A stretch of DNA of 64,000 nucleotides from NCBI GenBank assembly GCA_008638375.1, contig CM018052.1:30946239-31010238 (forward strand), written 5' to 3'. Positions 1 through 13,500 of this stretch are shown in pieces (within the stretch, counting starts at the first letter, position 1; each line of letters begins with the position of its first letter). The position numbers were made by a program, and so were the translations under genes. Below the pieces are notes generated by a model. It was not told where the DNA came from. It ran no database searches and saw nothing but the letters and a program-made list of their open reading frames with translations. Source of the stretch: Nyssa sinensis. Its lineage: Eukaryota; Streptophyta; Magnoliopsida; Cornales; Nyssaceae.

Positions 1-2501
1 GACAGATCACGTCCGAAAATACTAATGCACATACATATATAAAAATGCTACGTACACATACATATACATATATATATATATATAAATGGCCAAAAAAAGA
101 TTGCAGATACCTGCTCTTGAAAAAATTTTCAATGGTAGATTTCATCAATTAGAGCACAAAATCATCGATGACCCAGCAAAAAAAAAAAGTGCAGCATCAA
201 TAATTACAGATATTTTCAGATCCGCTGTGTATTAAAACTGAACAGGATCGTAGAACTGAGCCGTACAACTTCTGTGGGGTGTTTTTTTTTCCCCGGTGGC
301 AACAACTTGTGTAGTTGCATCTGACTTTCAATGCTACAATACGTAATCTTATACTCACAAGTCACAACTAATCGTTTTAATACACGTAATTAAATAAATT
401 TTAATATTTTAAGAAATTACAAGTTTTCCTTTGTTAGTTCCTTTTGCAAGCATTAAATAGATTATTATTATTAGAAATTTTATAAGCTAATTCAACAATA
501 AATTATTTATATAAAAAAAGTACAAAATTTTGAACATTAAATAAAAAAATTTATATAAAAAATGGAAAAAAATAGATATTATTGAGATAATATGAGAAAA
601 TCTAATAAACAATAATTTTCTATTAGTTTAAAAAAATTAAATATTTTTTAATTATGTTTACCAAATCATGCAGTTCAATAAATTTTAAGTTTTCTGATTT
701 ACTAATTTAATTTAAAGAGTTAAATTTTTTTATAAGTGACATAATTATTTATGTAATGCACTGAAATAGAATAAAAAGTAGTCTAATTTATAGACGAGTC
801 CAAACGAATTAAAATATTCAAGTTTTGAGTTATAAAATTTAACGAGTTTAAAATATGATTAGATTCGAAATTTTACTTTTATTTTTGAATCACTTTAAAT
901 AAGTAAATTGTAATTCAAGTTTAAGTAGTTTGATTTTATATAATATTAAATTATTTGTTTATTTGTGTAATCCAGTTCAAGTCATGTTAAATTTTAAAAT
1001 ATAATTAAACTTAATTGATTTACTTTATGCTAAATCTCGAACGAAATTAGAATTAAACTCAACTAAATTTGTTTTAAGTGCAAAAAAATATCAATTAGTC
1101 GAGAGCTAGCTAGGATTTGGTCACTTCAAGTAGAGGCAATGAGCGTGGCTTGAAAACAAATGGTTCAAGTGAAATTAAAGCAACCAATGATAGTAAGTTG
1201 AATGGTGTAGACTGTAGAGTTATTATTTTATAATTAATATTGATCAATAATTTATTAATCTCATTGATTAATAATTTTTTTAGAAGCCTACTTCCATGCT
1301 AAATAATTCATAATTTTTGAGAAAAAAAAATCTTTACAGTATTAACTATTAGAATATGTATGAGTTTTAGGGTAAATTACACTGATTTTTCTTGAGATTT
1401 TTGATAATTATATTAATTTTTCTTAAGTTTTTGAAATTACATAGACATTTTTTGCTTTTTTGATAATGTACAAATACCCTCCTTTAATCAAATTTTTTTT
1501 CAAAATGACAATTGTTTCTTTTATTTATTTATTTCTACATTTTTTCAATGTTGACCAATTTTCTCTAACTTTTTTTAAAGATTTTTTTTTAATTTTATTT
1601 AAAAATAAATTTAACATAAATAAATTGTGTTTATTTTATATTTTAAAAATTTAAGATTTTTCTCAATATTTATTTGAAAAATAAAAAATAATTGGTCAAA
1701 ATTTAAATTAAAAATAAAACATGATGGGTATAGTTTTGTCATTTTGAAGAAAAATTTGACTGGATGAAATATTTGTATATTGTCAGATAAAGTATGTAAA
1801 ATTAGTATAATTTCATAAATATCAAGAGAAGTTAGTTAATCAGAAGAAGTCGTTGGTAATTTCAAAAATATCAGAAAAAGTTAGGGTAATTGTTAAAAGT
1901 CAGCATAATTGTCAAAAATCTTAAGAGATGTCAGTATAATTTATCTTAAATTATATCACAACTATTAGTAAAATTAATTTTTAGCAATAAAAAAGGAGAT
2001 TAGGAAATTTATTTTAACTTAACTTATATATAATACATATATTTTAAATTTCAAAAGTTTCACCAACATTAGAAATATGTAATACATGTCCTAGTTCTAA
2101 GTTGAAAATTGTATGCTTGTAAAGAATTTTTTTTATTTTGTTATCCTATTAATAAAAAAAAGTTTAGTGGAGTCCCTTCGCAAATAGGTAGAGTGCCCCC
2201 TCTAATTAAGTATATTAATAATTCTAATATCATTAACAATTATATTCTTTGTCTCAAATGGTGTGATATTAGATTATTAATAATATTTTAGGCATATTAT
2301 AAATTGTTTTTCAATAATTTATTGAATATCATTTAAAATGTAAATTTTGATACAAAGTAGTAACAAAGAGGAAAGGGAAAATGAATTATTTTTATCATTT
2401 GGTGCAAAAATAAAAACAATATCTTATTAAAATTATACTTCAAATGAACTTCAGTATTACAATACCAATAGGATTACAGAACCATAGCATTTGCTTGATT
2501 C
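1..2501. other. AT-rich intergenic DNA, no gene seen
   Basis: Apart from the fold-back element listed separately, this stretch is AT-rich with many short homopolymers. The open frames in it are short and low-complexity (Phe/Leu/Lys/Ile runs) and match no family I recognise. Around 780-1080 the text is repetitive (repeated forms of caagtt, gagttt and aatttaa) and may be an old, unclassifiable repeat. Confidence 0.6.
1370..1945. mobile_element. Fold-back MITE with long inverted arms
   Basis: The left arm begins GGGTAAATTACACTGATTTT. The complement of the right arm begins AGATAAATTATACTGACATC, and both continue into a shared GATTTTTGAYAATTAT block. A second matching pair lies further in: CAAAATGACAATTG near 1500 faces its complement near 1730-1745. 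The arms are therefore well over 100 bp and enclose an AT-rich centre, which is the structure of a non-autonomous fold-back or MITE. There is no coding capacity. The exact ends and target duplication are unclear, and the family name is not resolved. Confidence 0.6.
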
Positions 2502-2507
2502 TTTATT
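2502..2507 (-). promoter_or_regulatory. Poly(A) signal AATAAA of the Root_cap gene
   Basis: A canonical AATAAA on the minus strand lies 100 bp beyond the stop codon of the Root_cap gene. The distance suits a plant near-upstream polyadenylation element. No transcript evidence is available. Confidence 0.4.
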
Positions 2508-2606
2508 AAACACACTTCATCACCAGAAAATTAAATTTAAAAAAAAAACAGAATCCTTATTGAAATTCATACAAATTATGATAGAATATATAGGTGAATT
2601 CAATTA

Positions 2607-4632
2607 TCATTTCCTGCAAACGATGCCATATCCACCACCTGTCCCACTGGTGCAGTCTATTGTGCCATATTCCATTGCTAGTGAGCTCTCTCTTGCCAGA
2701 AAGCTTGCAGGAGAGAACACACAAGAGCCACAATCTGCAGAAAGAAGAGAACTGGTTCTGTACTTGTCTTCCCCGCCCACCACCGGCATTGCCACGCCAG
2801 GCTTCGCTGGATTCTTGAAATCCGGCTGGTAAGTCCGCCCGAGAACCCCATCAACTTTAGAAGACAGGCTCAAGAATCTAAATTGTACCTCCAAGTGGGC
2901 AAAGCTGTCATCAGATGGTATCTGATAATTATGTATCTTGTCATCTTCTTCAGTCACTGGAACCACATTAACAGCCATCTCTGCAACTTCTGGTATGGTA
3001 ACTGTGACACTGTTCTTGATTGAAGTCCTCTCCACTTTGAGATCTTTTTCTGGGGAATTCCATTCAGAGGAATGGCCTTCTGGGATTATTAGAGTTTTCC
3101 CATCATAAGAGAATTGCAGATGATCAACTTCATTGTCCCATTTTTCTGCTTTTTTGGCTTCAAGAGTGAAGGTGTGAGAGCCAAACATGAGACCTAAAGA
3201 TTGTATCCATGTGTAGTCTCGCGTTCTACCGGCAGGTCTGAGGCCAATGAAACGCGCATTGATTTGGAGATTGGTGTCTGAAATCAAGCTGAAATGCTCA
3301 TTGCTCTTGCCATGGAAGTAGAAGACAATGCCATCTCCACCGATGAAGCGGGGATCATAACACGCAGCTCCGGGGCCATCGCAATTTGGTTTACGATCTG
3401 TTTCATACAAATATAGTTTAATTGCAATAAATATCAAAAGGATTCATGAAAAGTGATCAAAAGCCATTGCCAAACTTGTAGTTTGGTGGGCAATCACCTC
3501 AATGAAGAGACATCATAGAAATAAAAAGAGTTAATTGTATTTTTTTACATTGTAATTTCATACGGATTATAAATAAGGCTAATAGTTTTAATTGTAACAA
3601 TTAAATATGTTAATTGACAAATGCATTTCAATTCAATTCAATCACAAAACACGGTCTTAAATTATCGTTAAATGTGTAATGTAACAAAGGATGAAAATAA
3701 TAATATGGTGAAAATTTTATGGGCATTAAAAATCCTAAGGTCCGTTAATCTAACTTTGAGTGTACAATTGAAGCAACTTAGATAACAGTTTGAACAAACG
3801 TTTGTGATTGGATTAGATTGAAGTGCTCCCATAAATTAAGGGATTTAGAGTTCGTTTGAGGGGACGTTTGTCACATTTAGACTATGATTTTGGTGCATAG
3901 AGAAGTGTAAAACCAACTTTTGAGATGTTTGATTGCATTTTTCAAAATAAAGTTTGGCAATGAAATCTACAAACAGAACCTTGGTTTGGAGAAATTAAAA
4001 AAAATCAGCTTTTGAAAATCTATATAACTTTTTATAACTTTCACCCCTAAACCTACCACTTACACATTACTTAATATATATATATATATATGTATAGATA
4101 GATATATAATATACAGATAAAAAAGAAATTTAAAAGTTGGAATTACTTCTACATAATTTTTACCAAACATCTAAATTGATTATATTTTTCAAGATTCATT
4201 TCCAATAATCAATTCTTTAAATTTAAAACTCTCCTACACGGACTCTAATTATTTCGAGTGAAATTATAAGGTCTTATTTAAAATTCGTATAAAATTACAA
4301 AATACAAAAATATAATAAACCCAGATAAAAAAAGAGTTAATAAGTTAATTATATATGGTAAAATAGAGATTGGAGTTGGGTTTCTTACTTCTACACACTG
4401 CCTCACATTTGGGTGAGTAGCAATCAAGAAAGCATCCTTTAGCATTGGGGTCTGAAGACTGGACCTTTGGGCACTCAACTGGGCATTTTACATACTTCAG
4501 AAAGCATTTGCTCCCGCGGTTGTAGCAGGTGACACTCTGCCTTTTAACTGTGGCAGCTCGTGTTTCTGTGACCTCCAAGGAGACATATAAGAGCACAATG
4601 ATCACCAAGAACTGAATGCTCAATGACTTCAT
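2607..4632 (-). CDS. Secreted Root_cap-domain (LEA-related) protein, two exons
   Basis: The exons, in transcription order, are 4632-4389 (244 nt) and 3397-2607 (791 nt). They join in frame (AGA A|AT CGT) to give 344 aa. The donor is GTAAGA and the acceptor ends ACAG. The start is the Met at 4632, because a hydrophobic signal peptide follows at once (MKSLSIQFLVIIVLLYVSL), with likely cleavage around residue 26. Next comes a Cys-rich segment (about residues 35-100) and the motif GPGAACYDPRFIGGDG, which opens the Root_cap domain. The domain runs almost to the C-terminus, ending in Cys- and Gly-rich residues. Such proteins are known as LEA-related or root-cap secreted proteins, and their biochemical role is not established. 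The length and two-exon form suit the family. The reading frame is intact and the protein is probably apoplastic. The sequence alone cannot show where it is expressed. Confidence 0.85.
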
Positions 4633-4714
4633 CTTTCCCCCTTGAAGCAAAACAAAAGACTTAAAACTACAAGGCAAAAGAGCAAATGATACAAGAAATT
4701 AGAACTCCTTCTTG

Positions 4715-4723
4715 CTATTTATA
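4715..4723 (-). promoter_or_regulatory. TATA box of the Root_cap gene
   Basis: TATAAATAG on the minus strand lies about 85 bp upstream of the chosen ATG, leaving a plausible short 5' leader. Both the fit to the plant consensus and the spacing are good. The start site itself is not visible. Confidence 0.55.
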
Positions 4724-5568
4724 AAGGATCCAACAAGCCCAGTTGCCATTTAGATTTTAAAACAAGCCTTCTCAATCTAATGTCTGCAAGGAAGTGGAAA
4801 ATTAACAAACCCCAATTAAGATTACTGTTTTTTGGTTGAGTTTGGCTTTTCATCAAGACTTCCCTTTGCATATGGTGCTGATTGGCCAAACTATTGCCCA
4901 CCATTCGATCACAATACTAGGACTAGAAAATGATAAGGAAGCATCGTTGTGGCTTCCATTAATTAGATCAAGCGCACACAAATTTTGCCCAGTCAATAGA
5001 TTCAGATATTTGACCTTATTTTAGGAATTTTTTGAAATAAGTTTTATGCAAATCATATGGGTGGAACTGATTTATTTAATTTAAGGTAAAGTTGTTACTA
5101 ATTTTTTATTGAATTAATAAACGCATATGGTCCATGCCAATCTCCCACTATCTCAAGTTGTTTTTCTTAGAGAGAATTCATACCAGTGAGGATGAGAAGA
5201 ATTGGTTTGTTTGGAAGAATTTCAGATTATGAAAATTTTGATTTTAGAGAATTGATTGATGGGAAAAGAATTGAATATCACATATGCAGTTTGTTGTTCG
5301 AGTGTTCGTTAAAAATTATTTAAAAGTGATTTAATTGATATTTTATTTATTAGACAATGTATAAGTAGTGGTCTCAAAAGTTAAAAGCTGGCAAAATGAC
5401 CACAGCAGTTTAGAGGAGCAGTTTTTTGGAACTGTGTTTTAGTAGATCTTACAGGAAATCCCATTTTGGTTTTTGCAGCCAAATGCTCCACAACCACATT
5501 TTGGCCTTTTTACATTTTTGAGTCTGCGCATTAAGAACATTGCAAAACCACTACTAGGCCTTCGAGAA

Positions 5569-5594
<26 letters not shown>
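5569..5594. repeat. (AT)n microsatellite
   Basis: There are about thirteen uninterrupted AT units. It lies 25 bp before the 106-bp tandem repeat and is a likely length-variable marker. Confidence 0.9.
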
Positions 5595-5599
<5 letters not shown>

Positions 5600-5618
5600 C
5601 AATGGTGTGAGAAGGAGA

Positions 5619-5830
5619 TTTGAACCAAGCCGGCTCAAATATAAGACAATCAAAGTAATGGTTTTAGGCCTCATCTACAAAGAATGTTCTAAATTTTATG
5701 TCTCTGTAAATTAATTTGAATTAGTTTGAACCAGGCCGGCTCAAACATAAAGCGAACAAAGTAATGGTTTTAAGCCTCATTTGTGAAGAATGCTCCAAAT
5801 TTTATGTCTCAATAAATTAATCTAAATTAG
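5619..5830. repeat. Two-unit tandem repeat, period 106 bp
   Basis: Unit 1 starts at 5619 and unit 2 at 5725. Both begin TTTGAACCA(A/G)GCCGGCTC and share AAAGTAATGGTTTTA and AATTTTATGTCTC in the same order and spacing. A weaker third trace (tttttatgtctttg, taatcc, aaattagaag) follows near 5870-5915. The TTTGAACC/GGCTC words resemble a retroelement or SINE internal region, but I cannot assign a family. Confidence 0.75.
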
Positions 5831-7594
5831 AAGTGTAAGGTCACTAAAAGTTTAATTAAAAAAAACATAATTTTTATGTCTTTGTACGTTAATCCAATCT
5901 AAATTAGAAGTCCAATTAAAAAAAGAAAACTCAAATTGTTTTTATAGGTTAATCCAAATTAAAAATGTAAAGTAAATAGAATTCTACCTAACAAAAAATA
6001 CCCAAAATTGTGTATTTATTGTAATTCAAACTAAAAATTTAAAGTTAATGAAAATTTAATCTTTAAATTACATTTTTATTAAAAACGAATTATTCTTATG
6101 TATTAAAAAGTGAAAAAAAAAATTATTTATAATTATTGCTTTAGATCTCAAATGATCTTAAGCCGACCTGATTCCAACCTAGGTTAATCCTAAAATAAGT
6201 TTTATTTTACTTCATATTAATTTAGATTATCAGTTTGAAGCTTGTAAATTGTCAAGAGAACTCTACAGTGGCAATCAGATCATGTAGCATTGTCGAAACA
6301 TGTTTAATAATCCTATCAAAAACGTTTAAACACAAATATAACATAATTATTACATCACTCAAGTTTTGGATTTGTATTGGTTGACATGACCTTCTTTTCC
6401 AACCGTTGAGAATGAAAATGTAAAATTATAGTTATAAAAAATAAAAATTAAAAAACCCTCTCTTATAATTTATATTATTACACTGATTTCTCTAGACTTG
6501 TTGAAAAATAGACTTTAATAAAAAGTATAAATTTATAATTTTATTCTTTGAAATAATAATATTAATTTCTTTTATAATATTTGATAATTGTGAGAACTTC
6601 TCTTATAATTTTTGAAAAAAAATAATGAATGTCATTATAATATATAAAAATATTTTAGTCATAATTTTTTTTGATTTAAACCTTAATACTATGAATAACA
6701 GATTTTATACAATAAAGAATTGATCATTACACCCAAACAAGTTTAAGTAGGCAAAAATCCACAAGTTAAAATTTAAGATGTTTTTGTAAAAACAGGAAAA
6801 TATTTGGGCAGCAATTCCTAAATTTTAAAGTTTTTTTTTCTATAGAAAAAATATAAGAGAAAAATCAAAATTTTAAAACTTTGGAGGCCATTGCTCTAGT
6901 CAACACCTGCTATATTTTGAAAGACCAAAATGTCACACATAACATTCAAATTCGAAGAACATCTCAATTATAGTAAAAGTCATTTTAATTATATTAAAAT
7001 TAAATTATAGCAGTGTTATAATATCAAAAAATTATTTTTTGTTAACAATTTTATTTTAATATTAAAGGTTATTTTTTAATATTTCTATTTCATAAAATAG
7101 TTTTAGTCAAATGAGAGTTACCGAGATTATGACATCTTGTTAAAAGTCTTCTCAAATTTAAAAAAAAAAAATTTAACGAATTCTAATTGAAATATTTCTG
7201 AAATTTATTATTATTTTGTAAATAATGGGTCAACATTTGAAAATAACAGACTCAATAACTTCAGGATTGGAGCAGCTCTCCGGAGTTCAAAATATCAATC
7301 ACACTCTACCTGCATACGCCAAATAGTAGAATCATAGTAAAATTGCAGGCCGCCTAATATGGCATAAGCTTCCTTCAATCGAGCAGTCCTCTATTATTTG
7401 CCGCCCTTGATGTCACTGCCTATATATTATTATTTAGTATCACCAATAATCTGATGTATACAAAATTAGGTACCAAAATTACTTATTTAAAAATCCACTC
7501 TTCAGTCTTTGAATTGAACGAACCGAACAAAGGGGTGTGAAGCTGTACAAGCTCCGGATAAGATCGTCGGAAAGTTTGTTGCGACACTACAACG

Positions 7595-10500
7595 ATGAAG
7601 GCGATAGTAATCACGAGTCCTGGCGGTCCAGAAGTACTGCAATTGCAAGAAGTGGACGATCCTCAAATTCATGACGACGAAGTCTTGATCAAAGTCCAGG
7701 CAACCGCACTCAACAGAGCCGACACGATTCAACGGGAAGGCTCACACCCACCCCCAGAAGGCGCGAGTCAATATCCGGGACTCGAATGTTCTGGTACTAT
7801 CGAAGCCGTCGGGAGAAACGTCACTCGGTGGAAAATCGGCGACCAGGTAATTTCATGTTTCGATTCCATCTGGAAATCATTTTCTCAGGAATTTGTTTTC
7901 GTGAACTCTTTATTGTGCGTTTTTATTAAACATTTATGTGTTAGGCTGCTGAGAAAACAGTGGAAAGATGGAGCAAATGGAACTTTGAATCTAATGCTTG
8001 GATTCTAGTTAGGAAATCTAATGCTTGGATTCTAGTGAGGAAATCTAATGCTATTCTATATTGAGTTTCGTTACTAAGAGAGAAAAAGGAAGCGAGGGAA
8101 AAAAAGAGAGTTCAATTTTGAATCCCATGTCTCTGATTCTGTGAAAGATTTTAGTGTGAACATATATATTTGATTTATTCCTATGTCATTAATTTGGTAC
8201 CATGTTTAAATGATGAGGAAAGGGAAAACAACGAAGAAAATGAAGCATTGTATCTTGTCTTTCATTAGCAGTGGATTTTATTATTTTGTTTTTTCTCTCA
8301 AGTCATAGAGATTTTGTTGAAGGCACAAAGTTAGGCCCATTTGGTTGGTTATTTTTAGTAATGTTATGGGGCAGAAGTTGCATTTTTGAGGGGAAGGAAA
8401 GTCCCATTCAAATAGTAAAGAAGCGTTTCTTAGACACATTTTATTTTTGGAATGTAGGGAAATATCCCATTTCTCTTTGGATTTTGTTGATTTTTTTGGG
8501 AGAGCTTAATTGTAAGGGTAAATATACGTAGCTCTCGTTATTTTGTGCATGGGTTGTGCCCCATTTTGGCACCATGTTTGTAATACTTACTCTTACTTAT
8601 CCAAAAAAGAAGCCATCTCTCTCTCAATAAGAAATTGGAAAAAGAGAAAATAAAACAAGAGATTTCATTCCGTGCTACCTTGCCAACTTTGGATCTTCTA
8701 GTTCTTTTGGCACACCGCTATTAGATAAAGATTAGAACAAAAATTATATCTTCCGTTCTATAATGTGGAAAATTGTGGTATACAGGTATGTGCTCTTCTT
8801 AGTGGAGGAGGATATGCTGAAAAAGTAGCTGTACCTGCTGGACAAGTTCTTCCTGTTCCACCCAGCATTCCTCTAAAAGATGCCGCTAGTTTCCCTGAGG
8901 TGGCATGCACTGTTTGGTCAACTGTCTTTATGACGAGCCGACTATCTGCAGGGGAAACATTCTTGGTAACTTATGAGCCTATTCTATTTTCTTGCAATGG
9001 CTGTTATTAAGCTACTCAAGATTTACAACCTACTAGTGCAATGCTTGATAATTGTGGAATGTCTGTGTGTGTTTATATCATAGTGACATAAAGACCAGCC
9101 AAGAAACAACTGCTGTAATGAAAGAGAAGAATTTTTGCATTATCTTCAAACATTTTTTGAAGTGCCAGGTTAAGGTTTAAATAATTCAGTAACGATCTTT
9201 AATCTTCTTAAAATACTTAGAAAAGGGAAGATTTTGTTCATTAAGTTAAGAAGTTTTCCTCAGCCAAGTTGAGCCCTTATATCGTGAGTGAGAAAATCGA
9301 GTAAAAAAACCCATTATATATAGGATCACTCTTAAAGAAAACATTGTTTTTTTGTAAGATTAGGGTGTCCGAGATTAAAAAAAAATGCATTGTTCAAAAT
9401 GAAAATATGTAGGGTTTAGGACTATTTTTTTATTTATTTATAGAAGTTTAGAAGTATTTAGGGTAGGAAGGTTTGTCTTCGTTGACTAAATTATATAATA
9501 AAATCATAATAACTAAGAAAATGTCTTATGTATCATGAAAGAGTATTTTAATACATGTATTGGTGTATATATAAATAAGAGAGATATTCAAAATTGTATA
9601 AATTATCATAGTATTAAATTAATGTTTCATATTATGAAACTTTAGAAAAGAGTGATCGAGTATCAATTAAGACTTGAGATAATAGTGTTAGAAAATTAAT
9701 TTGGGTTTATATCTGTCAACTATGGAACTATTTACTTAAAGGAGACTAATGGAAAAGTGTAGAGTGAGAGGAAAAAAATATTTTCATATGATTTTTATAA
9801 ATTTAGAGAAATCTTGTTAAAAAAGAGTCACAAAAAAATCTAAACAATAAAAGACATGTAGGAAATCAAGAACAACTGAGAGAATAAGTGAATTCCCTAT
9901 CACCGAGGGATTGGTCCTTACTTTTTTACCTTAGTGATGTATAAACTCTCTAAACCTATACAAAATGAAGTCTTATAATGTATGCTTTTTAGTGATGAAA
10001 TTGTTTTAATTAATGAAACTATAGTAAGCATACATGTTAAACTAGATGTTTCGAGGAAGGCTATAGAATCAAGAGGATTTAAGATGAGTAGAATGAAAAC
10101 GAATATATGAAATTTAATTTTAGCGAAACTAGAAACATATATGGGGGTGTTACGAGGATTGAAAATCAAGAGAGAGAGAGAGTGAATAATTTTGTTCTTT
10201 AGGTTCATTCATCCATTATAAGGAAGATATTGGAGAAGATGTTACTCATATACTTAAATTTAGGATTAAGTGGATGAGTGTTTCTAACATATTGTGTGAT
10301 TGACTTGTATCTTTGAAATCGAATTGTAAATTGCGTAGGATAGTTATTACACTAATTATGTTATATGGAACAAAATGTTGTGTAATTAAGGAACAACACG
10401 TTTATAAATTAAATGTAGATAAAATGAGGATGTTGAGATAGATATGTGGTAAGATAAGAAAAAATAACATTAAAAATGAATATATTCATGCGATGATGAA

Positions 10501-13500
10501 AGTAGCACTTATGGGAGAAAGACCAATTAAGGTGGCGTAGTCATATACAATGAAGACCAATGAGTGTACTAGTAAGAAAGAGCTACATGGTTCACATTAA
10601 GAGTCATGCTAACGTAAGGAAGAGACCAAAATTAACTTGGCTGAGATAGTTAAAAAAAAATGATAGTGTGTGGTTTAACTGAGATGAGTATAATGGCGAG
10701 AGAAAGTTCATATATAAATCCCAAATAGTTGGGATTAAGCTTTGTTAAGTATTCCCACACTTGAATACGACCTTTTTTTTTTGTTCTTTTTCTTTTTCTC
10801 TGCCAATATATTTCCATTTTTATTGTAAATTACTAATTGCTCTAGAAGCTTAAGGTTAGAGAATGGGTCCAATAATGTATATCAAACTATTTTAACACTC
10901 TCTCCTACATGCAATCCTGTCTTGCATATAGTGAGTAAGGAGTAGGCAGCACACTGGCAAAACAGAGCTTGAACCCTAACGTAACAGGGCGAGAGAATTA
11001 ATCTTAGCGTAATAGGGTGAGAAATGCACGGGGTAAGACTTAAACCCAAGACCACTTAGAACGAGAGCTCGGATACCATGTTAGATAACCAATTACTCTA
11101 AAAGCTTAAGTTGTTAGAGAATGGGTCTAACAATGTATATCAAGCTATTTTAACATTTATCAAATCTTATAATTTGATGTTATAACTTAAACCAGAAGTT
11201 GTTAACTGAGGACTTGTAACTTTCAGATACATGGAGGCTCTAGTGGAATTGGAACATTTGCAATTCAGATAGCTAAATACTATGGAGCCAATGTTTTTGT
11301 CACGGCAGGTCCATTAGAACAATCTTATCTCCTGGCATATTTGAGTCTTGGCATCAATTTAGATTCCATGTGTTTCATATAATCATGTATTATTGACAAT
11401 TTTTTTAATCAGGAAATGAGGAAAAACTGGCTGTTTGCAAGGACCTTGGTGCTGATGTGTGCATCAATTACAAGACTGAAGATTTTGTTGCTCGTGTGAA
11501 GGAAGAAACAGGAGGGAAAGGTATATGCTCCCCAGCATCATAATTATGGATTTTTTTATTTTAGTTGGAATTGCTACTTTTCTGCAACATCTTCTTCTTC
11601 TTGAATGCTAAAGGGGACTTCTCCTTTTTTCATATCACATGGATTCATGTGCAGAAATCTAACCTCAAAATGGTCTTTCAGGTGTTGATGTTATACTGGA
11701 TAATATTGGTGGAGCCTACTTTCAGAGAAACATTGATAGTCTAAATGTTGATGGGAGGCTTTTCATTATTGGCTTTATGGGTGGAGCAGTAACACAAGTA
11801 AATCTTGCAGGTTTACTTGCAAGGCGCCTCACAGTGCAAGGTTGGTATAAAAGCCCTTTGACTATGTACAGTTTTTACTTTCTGTAGATTTTTGTGTTCA
11901 ATTAATATAATTTCACTCATCCAAGGTGCATTTTTGAAGTTTTGTGATGCAATATAAATATGGCAACTCACTCAAAAAAAAAAAAAATTTGAGAATCAAT
12001 TTGGTTGCCACATGAAACATTTTGTGGGGATACATTCATATGAAGTTCCTGGTACTTTTTTTCTTGTTTTGATAGGTAAGACACACACACACACACACCA
12101 ACTTTGTCCAATTGAAACCTCAAACTCCTCCTTGGGAGGTGGAGATTCCACCCAAGCTAATGCCTGGCGGTGCAAGTTCCTGGTGTCCTTGTTCCTAATC
12201 ATTAAAAAAAATTATTTCATGAACATTCTTGCAGATATGACCACAAGTTGACATTTTAGTATTCTGTGTGTGTCTATGAAATGCAGACATTCTATTTTGG
12301 CTTATGTGTTCATGTCGGACATAGACACGCTCAAATATATTTTAGACACGCAAAAAAAAGAATGTCCATTTTTTTTTTTTTGTTTTTGAATTTCGAACAC
12401 GTCCTGGACACGTTAGGACACATTTTTGACGCGTTGGGACACATTTTGGACATTTTTGGGACACCTTTTCTATTATTTCTGTATCTTTTTGGATTTTTCC
12501 TCTCTCCGTCCTCTCCTCTTCTTCTTCGTTTTTTTTTTTTGGGATTATATATACATATATATGTTCTATGTAATAGTTAGTAAATTTGTTTTGGAACTTG
12601 AATCATGAATGTTGATGATAACGAATAACTTGTTGAATTTTTATTTAATGGCTTTTTTATTTTAATATCTTAATAATATTTTTGTGATTTTTGTATTTTA
12701 TGCCAATTTTAATTGAAATAATGTTAGGTTTTTATTACATGATCATATATAAAATATAAAAATATATATATATATATATATATATTCAACTTGTCCTTAA
12801 TGTATCCATGTCCCACATTTTTTAAAAATGCATTGTCCATATCGTATTGTGTCCGTGTCCGTGCTAAGATGTGCATGGGTATGTAAAATCTACATAGGCC
12901 CTACCGTAGGACAATTGACACCAGGGAACTTATGGACCAACATTGTTGTATTGAATCTGTTGATTTGTGCCAATCCTGCCGATGGAAATAATGATATTTG
13001 TTGATGGATGATAATAGTGATTAGCACAGTTAGGAGGATCTGATAATGCATAGGAAAACGGTATCAGAAATTCTCCTGTAAGAGGAAAAGTCTGCCTTTT
13101 AGAAACCAATTCTGAAATTGATGGGAAACTACAGAAGTTTGAAGTTATTCCTGGAGAGAATTTCCCATCATTGACAACACTTAAAAAATTTATGATGTGT
13201 TTGGTAGTGTGGAATTGGAGCCTTAGAATTGGAGGCAAGAGAGCTTAAAATTTGAACTAGCCTGCCTCTAATTCTTACCAATTCCAATTCTTTAATTTTG
13301 TAGTGCCAAACATAGTTTTAATGTTCTTCCTTGCTAATTTTTTTTAATAATTTTGACAAAGGAGCGGATTTCTGACTTTTTACATCATTAAGGCAAATTC
13401 TCCTTCACTCAGGGTTGGTCTTAACAGAGTATCATTAGGAGTTCTGTTGAATTTTGGGGACTCTCAATGCCCGATCGTGCATCGTATATTCTTTTTGAAT

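Larger units (their letters stand above)
4724..7530. other. Intergenic region between divergent genes
   Basis: This AT-rich spacer separates the minus-strand Root_cap gene from the plus-strand PIG3-like gene, so it holds both promoters. It contains an (AT)n microsatellite and a 106-bp tandem repeat, both listed separately. The 6420-6700 part is AT-rich with repeated ttataat and aattttt motifs and may be a decayed MITE. No coding segment was recognised. Confidence 0.6.

Noticed and set aside
2594..2832. Plus-strand open frames at 2491-2832
   Set aside because: They are antisense shadows of the Root_cap gene's second exon.
5619..5830. CRISPR-like direct repeat
   Set aside because: There are only two adjacent 106-bp units with no spacers, in plant nuclear DNA. 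It is an ordinary tandem repeat.
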